A DNA stretch of 64,000 nucleotides, taken from NCBI RefSeq assembly GCF_003852895.1, contig NZ_QUSW01000001.1, positions 310,001-374,000 of the forward strand. The letters are read 5' to 3'. A model generated the notes under the pieces. That model was not told the DNA's origin and searched no databases. It saw only the letters and a list, made by a program, of their open reading frames with translations. Source of the DNA: Rhizobacter terrae (lineage in GTDB: Bacteria; Pseudomonadota; Gammaproteobacteria; Burkholderiales; Burkholderiaceae_C). Within the stretch, counting starts at the first letter, position 1. Every line of letters starts with the position of its first letter. A program made the translations under genes and the position numbers. This document shows positions 46,883 to 55,416 of the stretch, one piece after another.

Positions 46883-47661
46883 AGCTGCTGCGCGAACGCG
46901 AGGGCGCGGTGGAGCGCTGGGTGATGAACAACCCGGCGCAGCGCAATGCGCTGGATGACGAGGTGGTGGAGGCCTTGCATGCGGCCTGCGCGGAGGCGTC
47001 ACGGGATGCGTCGCTGCGCTTCATCGTGCTCACGGGTTCCGGCGGCAGCTTCTGCGCGGGCGGCAACCTGGGCGGGTTTGGTTCGCTCATCGGCCAGCCG
47101 CTGGCGGCCGGCGAAACCGATCCGCTGATCGCGATGAACATGCGCTTCGGCGACCTGCTGCAGGCCTTGTGCGCGCTGCCGCAGGTGCTCGTGGCGACCG
47201 TCGACGGGCCCGCGATGGCCGGTGGCTTCGGGCTGGTGTGCTGCGCTGATTTCGTGATCGCGAGCCGGGGCGCAAGCTTCGCCACGCCCGAGGTCACACT
47301 GGGCATCGCGCCGGCGCAGATTGCGCCGGTGGTGTGGAAGCGGCTGGGTGATCGGGCAGCGCGGCAGCTGCTGCTGCGGGCGCAACGCTTCGATGCGGTG
47401 CAGGCGCAGGCGATGGGCCTGGTCGACGAGGTGGCTGACGACCTGGCCGCGGTGACTCAGTCCTTCATCCAATCCCTGTCTGTTGCCGCGCCACAGGCCG
47501 TGGCCGTCACCAAGAGGCTGCTGCGAGAACTCGATCAGCACGCCACCAAGGACTTGCGCCTCGACGCCGCACAGGCTTTCGCCGCCTCGCTGCGTGGCAG
47601 CGAAGCCCCCGAAGGCCTGGCCGCCTTCGCCAGGAAGAGAGCCGCATCATGGGCACGGTGA
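46879..47661 (+). CDS. Enoyl-CoA hydratase/isomerase family protein (glutaconyl-CoA hydratase-like)
   Basis: 260 residues from the ATG at 46879, with ATGA overlap. Crotonase fold: oxyanion-hole segments GSFCAGGNLGGF and VDGPAMAGGFGLVCCADF, then TPEVTLGIAPAQIAP with the catalytic Glu. After a carboxylase, such enzymes hydrate 3-methylglutaconyl- or isohexenylglutaconyl-CoA. Position matches atuE/liuC. Its last 13 bases overlap the alpha-subunit gene. Confidence 0.92.
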   Translation: MKLLREREGAVERWVMNNPAQRNALDDEVVEALHAACAEASRDASLRFIVLTGSGGSFCAGGNLGGFGSLIGQPLAAGETDPLIAMNMRFGDLLQALCALPQVLVATVDGPAMAGGFGLVCCADFVIASRGASFATPEVTLGIAPAQIAPVVWKRLGDRAARQLLLRAQRFDAVQAQAMGLVDEVADDLAAVTQSFIQSLSVAAPQAVAVTKRLLRELDQHATKDLRLDAAQAFAASLRGSEAPEGLAAFARKRAASWAR

Positions 47662-49529
47662 CGCGGCTGCTCATCGCCAACCGCGGCGAGATCGCGCGGC
47701 GCATCATCCGCACCGCGCATCGCATGGGTGTTACCACGGTGGCGGTGTTCTCGGACGCGGATGCGCAGGCCTTGCATGTGAAGGAAGCGAGCGCCTCGGT
47801 CGCACTGGGCGGCAATGCCTCGGCCGACACCTACCTGCGCATCGACAAGCTCATCGCCGCGGCGCGCGCCACCGGCGCCGACTCGGTGCACCCTGGCTAC
47901 GGCTTCCTCAGCGAGAACGCCGACTTCGCACAGGCCGTGATCGATGCCGGGCTCACCTGGGTCGGGCCGCCGCCGCAGGCCATCCGCGACCTGGGCAGCA
48001 AGTCCGCCATCAAGCGCCGCGCGCACGAAGCCGGCGTGCCCTGCCTGCCCAGCCATGCGGGAGAAGACCAGTCGCTTCGCCGATTCATCGACGAGGCCGA
48101 ACGCATCGGCTACCCGGTGATGGTCAAGGCCGCGGCTGGTGGTGGTGGACGCGGCATGCGCCTGGTGCACCGGGCGAGCGACCTGCCTGCGGCGCTGGAC
48201 AGCGCGGCGTCGGAGGCCAAGTCCGCCTTCGGCAGCGACGAACTGCTCATCGAACGCGCGCTGCTCTCGCCCCGGCACGTGGAGGTTCAGGTCTTCGCCG
48301 ACGCGCGCGGCCACTGCATCCACCTGGGCGAGCGAGACTGCTCGGTGCAGCGAAGGCACCAGAAGATCATCGAGGAATCGCCCAGCCCCGCCGTGGATGC
48401 GCCACTGCGCGAGCGCATGGGGTCGTGCGCCGTGCGCCTGGCGCAGTCCGCCGGCTACGTCGGCGCTGGTACCGTCGAGTTCCTGCTGGAAGGGCGCGAG
48501 TTCTTCCTGATGGAGATGAACACGCGGCTGCAGGTGGAGCACCCGGTCACCGAGGCGCTGACGGGCTTCGATCTCGTGGAGTGGCAGATCCGCATCGCGC
48601 GTGGCGAACCCCTGCCGGTGTCGCAGGACGAGGTGCGGCTGAACGGCCACGCCATCGAGGTACGGCTGTGCGCCGAGGACGAGCACTTCACGCCGCATGC
48701 CGGCACGGTGCAGCGCTTCGTCGCGCCGCAGGGTGTCCGCGTCGACCATGCGCTGCATGATGGCGCCGTCGTGCCACCCCACTACGACTCGATGATCGGC
48801 AAGCTGATCGCCCATGCGTCGACACGCCCGGAGGCGATCGCCACCCTGGCATCCGCGCTGGACCAGACCGTGGTGCTGGGCCTGCCCACCAACCGCGCCT
48901 TGCTGGCGCAATGTCTGCGTGACACGGTCTTCGGCCGCGGCGAAGCCCTGATCCCCTTCCTGTCCACACATGGCGACGACATCCGCGCTCGACTCCACGC
49001 GGCGCAGGAGTCGCTGCTGCCGCACTGGCTGCACGCGCTGTGGCAAGCCCAGTCAGCGGGCCGCGGCACGCGGCTGACCAGCCCGTTCAACCGGCCGTTG
49101 CGCGTGCGCCATCGCGGTCGCACCGTCGATGCCACGCTGAACGAACAAGGCGCGAGACTGTGCGTCACGGTGGATGGCAACACCACCGAATTCGACCTCC
49201 ATTCGCCTGCGCAATCCGCCCGCACACACGATGGCTGGCACCTGCAGATCGACGGCATCGACACCTTCATCGAAGACGCCAGCTTCGAGCCCGCGACAAC
49301 CGGCCATGGCCACACCGCCCCCACGCTCAAGGCACCCTTCAGCGGCAAGGTGGTGGCGCTGCACGCCCGTGCGGGGCAACCCGTCAGCGCTGGCGAGGTG
49401 CTGCTGGTCATCGAGTCGATGAAGCTCGAACACGCCATCAGCGCCCCGCGCGACGTCGTCATCGCCAGCCTGGCCGTCGAGCCGGGCCAACAGGTCTCAT
49501 CCCAACAACTGCTGCTGAGCTTCGCATGA
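47649..49529 (+). CDS. Acyl-CoA carboxylase alpha subunit (biotin carboxylase + BCCP)
   Basis: 626 residues. Biotin carboxylase domain: LLIANRGEIARRIIRTAHRM, HPGYGFLSENADFAQA, the ATP-grasp loop KAAAGGGGRGMRLV and EMNTRLQVEHPVTE. A BT-like linker and C-terminal biotinyl domain follow, with the biotinylated Lys in VIESMKLEHAI (the common AMKM is ESMKLEH here). It charges biotin with CO2 for the beta subunit at 44077. Such split alpha and beta genes separated by dehydrogenase and hydratase genes are seen in atu and liu clusters. Confidence 0.95.
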   Translation: MGTVTRLLIANRGEIARRIIRTAHRMGVTTVAVFSDADAQALHVKEASASVALGGNASADTYLRIDKLIAAARATGADSVHPGYGFLSENADFAQAVIDAGLTWVGPPPQAIRDLGSKSAIKRRAHEAGVPCLPSHAGEDQSLRRFIDEAERIGYPVMVKAAAGGGGRGMRLVHRASDLPAALDSAASEAKSAFGSDELLIERALLSPRHVEVQVFADARGHCIHLGERDCSVQRRHQKIIEESPSPAVDAPLRERMGSCAVRLAQSAGYVGAGTVEFLLEGREFFLMEMNTRLQVEHPVTEALTGFDLVEWQIRIARGEPLPVSQDEVRLNGHAIEVRLCAEDEHFTPHAGTVQRFVAPQGVRVDHALHDGAVVPPHYDSMIGKLIAHASTRPEAIATLASALDQTVVLGLPTNRALLAQCLRDTVFGRGEALIPFLSTHGDDIRARLHAAQESLLPHWLHALWQAQSAGRGTRLTSPFNRPLRVRHRGRTVDATLNEQGARLCVTVDGNTTEFDLHSPAQSARTHDGWHLQIDGIDTFIEDASFEPATTGHGHTAPTLKAPFSGKVVALHARAGQPVSAGEVLLVIESMKLEHAISAPRDVVIASLAVEPGQQVSSQQLLLSFA

Positions 49530-50671
49530 ACGACGAATTCATCGAACAACGCCACGCCCTGGTGGACGCGGTGACCCGTTTCGCGCAGCGCGAAGTCGCC
49601 CCGAACGTCCACGCCTGGGAAGAAGCCGGCGAGTTCCCGCGCAGCCTGTACGCGCAAGCCGCCGCGATCGGCCTGCTCGGCCTGGGCTACCCCGAGGAAC
49701 TGGGCGGTACCACGGCGTCGTGGCGCATGCGCCTGGCCAACGCCCAGACCTTTGCCCGCTTCGGCGCCAGCGGCGGCGTGCTGGCCGGGCTCTTCTCGCA
49801 CAACATCGGCCTACCGCCCATCCTCGCTATGGGCTCGCCCGAGTTGCAGCGCCAGATCATTCCGCCCGTGCTGCGCGGCGAGAAGATCGCAGCCCTCGCC
49901 GTCACCGAGCCCAGCGGCGGCAGCGACGTGGCGCGCATCCGCACCACCGCCGTCCGCGAAGGCGACCACTACCGCATCAATGGCGAGAAAGTCTTCATCA
50001 CCTCCGGCGTGCGCGCCGACTGGCTCACCGTGGCCGTGCGCACCGGCGACGGCAGTGCCCGCGGCCTGTCGATGATCGCCGTGCCCGGCGACAGCCCGGG
50101 ACTCACGCGCACCAACCTGCAGAAGATGGGCTGGTGGTGCTCCGACACCGCGCAGATCCACTTCAAGGACGTGCTCGTGCCTGCCAGCCACCTGCTCGGC
50201 GATGAGGGCGCGGGCTTCAAGGCCATCATGGACAACTTCAACGGCGAGCGCCTCACGCTGGCCGGCGCGTCGCTGGGCTTTGCGCAATGCTGCTACGACG
50301 AAGCGCTGGATTGGGCAAGGCAGCGACAGACCTTCGGCGCGCCGCTCATCGAGCGCCAGGTCATCCGCCACAAGCTGGTGGACATGCAGATGCGCATCGC
50401 CTCCACGCAGGCCTGGGTCGATGCGCTGGGCGACCGCGCCGACGCCGGCGACAGCTCGCCCGACTGGGTGGCGCAGGTGTGCATGCTCAAGAACCACGCG
50501 ACGCAGACCATGCAACACTGCGCCGACCAGGCCGTGCAGATGCTGGGTGGCATGGGCTACATGCGCGGCATGAAGAGCGAACGCATCTACCGCGAAGTGA
50601 AGGTGATGATGATCGGTGGCGGCACGGAGGAAATCATGAAGGAGCTGGCCGCGCGCCAGATGGGACTGTGA
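49526..50671 (+). CDS. Acyl-CoA dehydrogenase, second copy
   Basis: 381 residues from the ATG at 49526, with ATGA overlap. Motifs: LAVTEPSGGSDVARIRTTA, VFITSGVRADW, MLGGMGYMRGMKSERIYRE and IGGGTEEIMKEL. Like its neighbour it lacks the YEGT Glu but has Glu241 in NFNGERLTLAGAS, the isovaleryl-type position. The two dehydrogenases probably act on different intermediates of the same route. It overlaps the thioesterase gene by GTGA. Confidence 0.93.
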   Translation: MNDEFIEQRHALVDAVTRFAQREVAPNVHAWEEAGEFPRSLYAQAAAIGLLGLGYPEELGGTTASWRMRLANAQTFARFGASGGVLAGLFSHNIGLPPILAMGSPELQRQIIPPVLRGEKIAALAVTEPSGGSDVARIRTTAVREGDHYRINGEKVFITSGVRADWLTVAVRTGDGSARGLSMIAVPGDSPGLTRTNLQKMGWWCSDTAQIHFKDVLVPASHLLGDEGAGFKAIMDNFNGERLTLAGASLGFAQCCYDEALDWARQRQTFGAPLIERQVIRHKLVDMQMRIASTQAWVDALGDRADAGDSSPDWVAQVCMLKNHATQTMQHCADQAVQMLGGMGYMRGMKSERIYREVKVMMIGGGTEEIMKELAARQMGL

Positions 50672-51150
50672 CCAAGGCAACGCCAAAGACACAGGGCTTC
50701 GAGCCCGAGTTCATCGACAAGCTCAAGGAGATTTTCGAAGAGCGCATCGTCTTCAACCAGTTGCTGGGACTGAAGATCGACACGCTGGGCGCCGAGGAAG
50801 TCACCGGCCACATCGACATGCGGCCGGAACTCATCGGCCATTTCGCGCACCAGCGCCTGCACGGCGGCGTCATCAGCGCCACGCTCGATGCGATGGGCGG
50901 GCTGGCCGTCATGGCCGCCATCGGCGCGCGGCACATGGACGAGGCGCCCATGCAACGCCTCATGCGCTTCGGCAAGCTGGGCACGATCGACCTGCGCATC
51001 GACTACCTGCGCCCGGGCATCGGGGAGCGCTTCGTGCTGAAGGCGCAGGTGATGCGGCTGGGATCGCGTGTGGCGTCGACGCGCATGGAATTCCTTGGCG
51101 CCGATGGGAAATTGCTCAGCACCGGCGCCGGCGCATATATCGTGTCCTGA
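50668..51150 (+). CDS. PaaI/YiiD-type hotdog thioesterase
   Basis: 160 residues from a GTG overlapping the dehydrogenase stop. Hotdog-fold segment QRLHGGVISATLDAMGGLAV with the HGG motif, then FGKLGTIDLRIDYLRPGIGE. It hydrolyses acyl-CoA thioesters, perhaps recovering CoA from dead-end intermediates. It is the last gene of the overlapping cluster. A small hairpin (GAGGCA/TGCCTC, 51149-51167) begins at its stop codon but has no T-run after it. Confidence 0.88.
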   Translation: MTKATPKTQGFEPEFIDKLKEIFEERIVFNQLLGLKIDTLGAEEVTGHIDMRPELIGHFAHQRLHGGVISATLDAMGGLAVMAAIGARHMDEAPMQRLMRFGKLGTIDLRIDYLRPGIGERFVLKAQVMRLGSRVASTRMEFLGADGKLLSTGAGAYIVS

Positions 51151-51172
51151 GGCAGGCCTTTTGCCTCCGAAT

Positions 51173-51188
51173 CTACAAAGACTTGTAG
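51173..51188. promoter_or_regulatory. Inverted repeat upstream of the orphan binding-protein gene
   Basis: CTACAA-AGAC-TTGTAG, perfect six-base arms, 80 bases before the ATG at 51268. It is followed by a second small inverted motif (AGACT...AGTCT). The first repeat resembles sites of LuxR/NarL-type response regulators; the regulator is not identified here. Confidence 0.45.
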
Positions 51189-51267
51189 GACCACACAGCC
51201 CCCGCGATTCGTAGACTGGCTTGGAGTCTTCACGGACTCACCAGCAATCATTCGAGTCGGGGAAAAC

Positions 51268-52626
51268 ATGGCTTCTGCAGTTGGGAAGACAGGCGCTTGG
51301 TGCCTTGCGCTGAGGTCATCGCGCTTCGCCACGATGGCGTCTCTCGCGGCGCTGTTCACTGGCGTTGCGGCGCATGCCGCCAAAGTGACCGTGCTCACTT
51401 CGTTCCCGTCCGAGGTCGTGAGCGTCTACAAGAAAGCCTATGAAGCCTCGGCTCCTGGTGTGGATGTCGAGGTCGTCAGCAAGAGTTCGAGCGACCTCGT
51501 CGCCACCTTGAAGAAGATGCCCACCGGGCAGCGGCCGGACGTGGTGTGGGCGTCGGATCCCGGTGCATTTGCCGCCATGGCACACCAGGGCTTGCTGAGT
51601 CCGGCGGCGGAGTTGCGCAACACGAGCATTCCCACCCGGATCGGCAGCTTTCCGATGAACGGGCCCGACAACCTCTACTTCGGACAGGCGCTGTCGGGCT
51701 ACGGGCTGATGTGGAACCGGGACTACCTTCGCCAGAACGGCCTGCGCACGCCGTTCAGCTGGGCCGACCTGGCCCGCCCGGTCTACTTCAATCACGTGGC
51801 GATGTCGTCGCCGCTGCGCTCGGGCACGACACACCTCACGGTCGACGTGATCCTGCAGGCCGAAGGCTGGGACGCCGGCTGGACGCAGCTGCTGTTCATT
51901 GCCGCGAACTGCGCGGCCATTTCGCCCAAGAGCGGCGACGTGCCCACGCTCGTGAAGGAAGGCAAATCAGGCGTGGGCCTGGTGGTGGACTTCTTCGGCC
52001 TGTCGGCCAAGGCGAGCGGCGCTCCCGTGACCTTTGCCTACCCGGAACGGACGGCCGTGCTGCCGGCGAGCATCGCGATGGTTGCCGGCAGCAAGGCCCC
52101 GAGGGAAGGCGAACGGTTCATCAAGTTCGCGCTGTCCACCCCGGGCCAGGAATTGCTGTTCGAGAAGGCCATCAGCCGCATGCCGGCATCGCCCTACGCC
52201 GCAGCGTCGCTGAAGGTGCCTTCGGACTTTCCCAACGTGTACGCGGTGGCCCGCAAGACGCCGGTGAAGTTCGACCTGGCCTTGTACGAAGAGCGCCGGG
52301 AACTCGTGGCCGCCTTGTTCGAGCGCACCATCACCCGGGCCCACGCCGAACTGCGCCAAGCGGTCGATGCGTTGATCAAGGCCGAACGCATCCAGGAGAA
52401 GGCACCGACGGCCGAGAACGCCGAGAGAATCCGGCAGGCGCGGGAGCTGATCGGCAAGCCCGTCGTGCCGTTCGCCGACTATGCGACCCAGCGCAAGCGA
52501 GACGACCTCGCGCTGGCGGGCACGGAGGCCGTCGCTCACCCCTGGACCGTGCTTGCCAAGCTCAACTATGCGCAGGCGACCTTGCTCGTCAGCTCGGTGG
52601 GGAAGTCCAAGCCGTCGGATCGGTGA
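51268..52626 (+). CDS. ABC-type extracellular solute-binding protein (family 1, PgtC-like), orphan
   Basis: 452 residues. Probable signal region ending VAAHAA, then a periplasmic binding domain (KVTVLTSFPSEVVSVYKKAY, RPDVVWASDPGAFAAM, GYGLMWNRDYLRQNGL, ISPKSGDVPTLVKEGKSG). It continues into a helical C-terminal extension of roughly 100 residues, not usual in Fe3+/thiamine-type binding proteins but similar to PgtC-type regulatory binding proteins. No permease, ATPase or sensor kinase gene is next to it. The ligand is unknown. Confidence 0.85.
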   Translation: MASAVGKTGAWCLALRSSRFATMASLAALFTGVAAHAAKVTVLTSFPSEVVSVYKKAYEASAPGVDVEVVSKSSSDLVATLKKMPTGQRPDVVWASDPGAFAAMAHQGLLSPAAELRNTSIPTRIGSFPMNGPDNLYFGQALSGYGLMWNRDYLRQNGLRTPFSWADLARPVYFNHVAMSSPLRSGTTHLTVDVILQAEGWDAGWTQLLFIAANCAAISPKSGDVPTLVKEGKSGVGLVVDFFGLSAKASGAPVTFAYPERTAVLPASIAMVAGSKAPREGERFIKFALSTPGQELLFEKAISRMPASPYAAASLKVPSDFPNVYAVARKTPVKFDLALYEERRELVAALFERTITRAHAELRQAVDALIKAERIQEKAPTAENAERIRQARELIGKPVVPFADYATQRKRDDLALAGTEAVAHPWTVLAKLNYAQATLLVSSVGKSKPSDR

Positions 52627-52669
52627 GCCCGGCAAATTGCGCTGCAGCCCTCTTCGGGCATGCAGCCGC

Positions 52670-53443
52670 TCAAGCCTGCGCGAGGTGCTTGAGGATCGAC
52701 GGCGCGACGCTGTCGAAGGCCACGGCAGGCGCCATGTGGCCTTGCCGGTCCAACACCTCCAGCCGCGCCTGCGGGTTCACCGCCACAAGAGATCGCGCCA
52801 TCTCCTTGGCAGCGGCGGTGGTGCGCTCGCCCATCACCACCGTCAACGGAATCTGCAGCTTGCAGTCCTCGAAACGCAGCGGGTCTTGCGCCTGGCCGCG
52901 AACCTCCAGGTACATCTTCCAGCCGAGGCCGCGTGATCGGGCCCTGGCGTTCTCGGGCATGGCCTGCCAGGCGCCGCGGCCGTTCCAGTGGTCGATGAAC
53001 TCTTCCAGCCATGCATCGTTGCCGCCGTTGGAGACATCCAGGCTGCGCAGGGCCGGATGGCTGAACAGGCGCTCGACGTCCGCGGCCACGTCCAGGCGCA
53101 ACTGCGGCAGGCGGTGATTGAGCGCGCCGTACATCACGGGCTCGTACAACCACAACGACTTCACCGGCACGCGCGGCTGCAGCGCCATCTTCAGTGCGAC
53201 GAGCCCGCCATACGAATGCCCGCCCAGATGCACAGCCTTCACGCCCGCCGGGAGTTGCTGCCAGGCGGACTCGACGTCGTCGTCCAGCCCCGCCGGCACA
53301 CCGCGCGGCAGACCGTCGAACGGCGGGTAGCCGCGGTTCGAGGGGGTGTGCACCGTCCAGCCCGCAGGCAGCAGGCCTTGCAGCCGCTGCCACATGAAGG
53401 GGCCGGTGCCGGTGGAGTGGATGAAGATCGCATCGTGGGCCAT
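52670..53443 (-). CDS. Alpha/beta hydrolase
   Basis: 257 residues with a GAGGA ribosome-binding site. Motifs: FIHSTGTGPFMW (oxyanion region), nucleophile elbow HLGGHSYGGLVALK and a late His in LDRQGHMAPAV. No signal peptide, so it is cytoplasmic. The substrate is unknown. It is divergent from an HxlR regulator and likely its main target, since both operators lie over its predicted promoter. Confidence 0.9.
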   Translation of the reverse strand: MAHDAIFIHSTGTGPFMWQRLQGLLPAGWTVHTPSNRGYPPFDGLPRGVPAGLDDDVESAWQQLPAGVKAVHLGGHSYGGLVALKMALQPRVPVKSLWLYEPVMYGALNHRLPQLRLDVAADVERLFSHPALRSLDVSNGGNDAWLEEFIDHWNGRGAWQAMPENARARSRGLGWKMYLEVRGQAQDPLRFEDCKLQIPLTVVMGERTTAAAKEMARSLVAVNPQARLEVLDRQGHMAPAVAFDSVAPSILKHLAQA

Positions 53444-53479
53444 GGTGTCCTCGTCGTCGCCGCTCCGGGCAGCGCTTTA

Positions 53480-53527
53480 CTTGCATGATGCAAGCAAGCA
53501 TATCCCACCAACTTGCATGAAGCAAGT
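53480..53527. promoter_or_regulatory. Two palindromic operators between hydrolase and HxlR genes
   Basis: Site 1 is a perfect 15-base palindrome CTTGCATGATGCAAG (53480-53494). Site 2 is ACTTGC-ATGAA-GCAAGT (53511-53527). The outer flanks TTTACTTGC and GCAAGTAAA also form a symmetric frame around the pair. This duplicated symmetric layout suits a dimeric HxlR repressor controlling both genes. Confidence 0.75.
53497..53525 (-). promoter_or_regulatory. Predicted promoter of the alpha/beta hydrolase gene
   Basis: On the minus strand TTGCTT (53525-53520), a 17-base spacer and TATGCT (53502-53497). Operator 2 covers the -35 and operator 1 the start region, so binding would block polymerase. For the plus strand, TTTACT (53476-53481), 17 bases and CATATC (53499-53504) is a weaker candidate for the regulator gene. 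Confidence 0.6.
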
Positions 53528-53542
53528 AAACTCCCGGACACC

Positions 53543-54061
53543 ATGCGCCGCACTTCCTTCGCTTCCATGACCTGCCCGGTCGCCCGTTCGCTGGAGCAGA
53601 TCGGCGACTGGTGGACGCTGCTGCTCGTGCGCGAAGCCTTCTACGGCACACGGCGCTTCAAGGACTTCGAGGCCAACCTGGGCATCGCACCCAACATCCT
53701 GAGCACGCGACTGTCCAAGCTGGTGGAGCACGGCATCCTGCACGTGGCCGAGGCGACGGCCTCCGGCAAGGCGCTGGAATACCGGCTTACCGACAAGGGC
53801 CGCGACCTGTTCCCGGTCATCGTGGCGGTGGCGCAGTGGGGCGACAAGCACGCCGTGGGTGCCAAGGGGTCTCCCATCCGCATCGTGGAGCGTGAGACCA
53901 TGAAGGAGATCGCACCGCTGCGGGTCCGCTCGCAGGACGGCCGAGCGCTGGACGTGCGGCAGCTCGCCGTCATCGACGGACCCGGCGCCAGCAAGGCCGA
54001 CCGCAAGCGTCTCGAGGATGCCCGCAAGCGCCGGGAGGAGCAGCAGCGCGGCGAGCCCTGA
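53543..54061 (+). CDS. HxlR-family transcriptional regulator
   Basis: 172 residues from the ATG at 53543; an in-frame TTG at 53513 lies inside operator 2 and is rejected. The HxlR winged-helix domain opens with the usual N-terminal Cys context (ASMTCPVARSLEQIGDWWTL) and continues FKDFEANLGIAPNILSTRLS, LVEHGILHVAEA and LTDKGRDLFPVI. Family members sense electrophiles or aldehydes, often through that Cys (Cys here in MTCPV). The C-terminal tail is charged. It probably represses itself and the divergent hydrolase gene. Confidence 0.92.
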   Translation: MRRTSFASMTCPVARSLEQIGDWWTLLLVREAFYGTRRFKDFEANLGIAPNILSTRLSKLVEHGILHVAEATASGKALEYRLTDKGRDLFPVIVAVAQWGDKHAVGAKGSPIRIVERETMKEIAPLRVRSQDGRALDVRQLAVIDGPGASKADRKRLEDARKRREEQQRGEP

Positions 54062-54099
54062 AGGCGACGGCACAATCCGGCCTCATCACAGGAGGACCC

Positions 54100-55416
54100 A
54101 TGACCGCATCCGGATTGCGCCTGCACGCCGCCCCCGTACTGATGAGCCTGGCCGCCTTGCTCGCGGCCTGCGGCAAGAAGGACGCCACCCCGCCCACGCC
54201 TGCCCCGGTGGCAACGCCCGTGGCATCTGCGCCGGCCGCACCGCCGCCGGCCTCCGCCGCGTCTGCCCCAGTGCCCGCTGCATCAGCCGTGCCGGTCGCC
54301 TCCACTGATCCCGATTCGCCCACGCCGCTCACCGCCCGCGAGCTGAAGGGCCAGGGGCTCAAGTCGCGCATCAGCTACTACTACGCCTTCAAGTCCGCGA
54401 CGGGCGCCATCAAGCTGACCGCCACAGCAAAAAACCTGCCCAGCGGCTCGACCAATGCGCTCACCGTCGGCCTGTACGACACCAAGGCCAACCGCCTGTG
54501 CTACGACACCGCGGGCAACACCACCAGCGACAAGACCTTCACCGTCAACTGCACCATCGACAAGGCGCAGCCGCTGGTCCTGCGGCTGGACCTGAGCGAG
54601 GAGACCATCGACTACACGGTGGCGATGGACGGGCCAGTCGAACTTGCAAGCGCCTCGGCCGCCGCAGCCTCTGCTCCCGCCCCGGCCGGCGTGGGCAGCA
54701 CCGACATCGACGAGCCCACTCGCCTGTCCACCAACCGCATCAAGAGCGCGGGCAAGGGCCAAGGGGCGTCGTACTACTACGCGTTCAATGCCGGCCCTGG
54801 TGAACTCACGCTCACCATCGACGGCAAGAACAGCGCCACCGCCACGGCGGAAGCCTTGCGTGTGGGCCTGTACACGCAGCGCTCAGAGCGCATCTGCCAG
54901 ACGCAGCTGGGCAACACCACCCTGGACAAGCGTGCGGTCGAAAGCTGCATGGTCGACAAGCGGCAGCCGGTGATCCTGCGGGTGGACGTCAGCGAGTTCA
55001 CGCTCGACTGGCGCGTGCGCTTCGAGGGCCCCTACGACTTCGAGCCTTTCACACCGCCCAAGCAGATCACCATCGCGCTCGATGCAGCCGTGCTGTTCGA
55101 TACCGGCAAGGCCACGATCAAGCCCGAGGCCAGGACCACGCTGCATGAAGCCGCCGAACGCATCAAGAAGTTCGCCGACGTGCCGGTGGTGGTGTCCGGC
55201 CACACCGACAACGTCGGCTCCGAGGCATCGAACCAGAAGCTGTCCGAGCAGCGGGCGCAGGCGGTGAAGGATTACCTGTCGTCGCAGGAAGGCGTGCCGG
55301 CGGCGCGGCTGTCTGCCAAGGGCTTCGGCAAGTCTCAGCCTGTAGCGGACAACGGGTCGGATGCCGGGCGGGCGCGCAACCGGCGGGTGGATGTGACGAT
55401 CAACGCGCGGTCGTGA
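54100..55416 (+). CDS. OmpA-family lipoprotein with duplicated N-terminal domain
   Basis: 438 residues, AGGAGG ribosome-binding site. Lipobox LLAAC at residues 22-26, a long Pro/Ala linker, then two tandem copies of an unassigned domain of about 110 residues. Copy 1 has ISYYYAFKSATGAIKLTATA, LYDTKANRLCYDTAGNTT and IDYTVAMDGP. Copy 2 has ASYYYAFNAGPGELTLTIDG, LYTQRSERICQTQLGNTT and LDWRVRFEGP. Each copy keeps a Cys pair that could form a disulfide. The C-terminal OmpA domain (LFDTGKATIKPEA, VVSGHTDNVGSEASNQKLSE, RARNRRVDV) binds peptidoglycan. It is coupled by GTGA to a protease-like gene. Confidence 0.9.
   Translation: MTASGLRLHAAPVLMSLAALLAACGKKDATPPTPAPVATPVASAPAAPPPASAASAPVPAASAVPVASTDPDSPTPLTARELKGQGLKSRISYYYAFKSATGAIKLTATAKNLPSGSTNALTVGLYDTKANRLCYDTAGNTTSDKTFTVNCTIDKAQPLVLRLDLSEETIDYTVAMDGPVELASASAAAASAPAPAGVGSTDIDEPTRLSTNRIKSAGKGQGASYYYAFNAGPGELTLTIDGKNSATATAEALRVGLYTQRSERICQTQLGNTTLDKRAVESCMVDKRQPVILRVDVSEFTLDWRVRFEGPYDFEPFTPPKQITIALDAAVLFDTGKATIKPEARTTLHEAAERIKKFADVPVVVSGHTDNVGSEASNQKLSEQRAQAVKDYLSSQEGVPAARLSAKGFGKSQPVADNGSDAGRARNRRVDVTINARS

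Noticed and set aside
53513-53542. TTG start for the HxlR regulator
   Set aside because: The codon lies inside a palindromic operator, and the following ATG at 53543 fits the family N terminus better.
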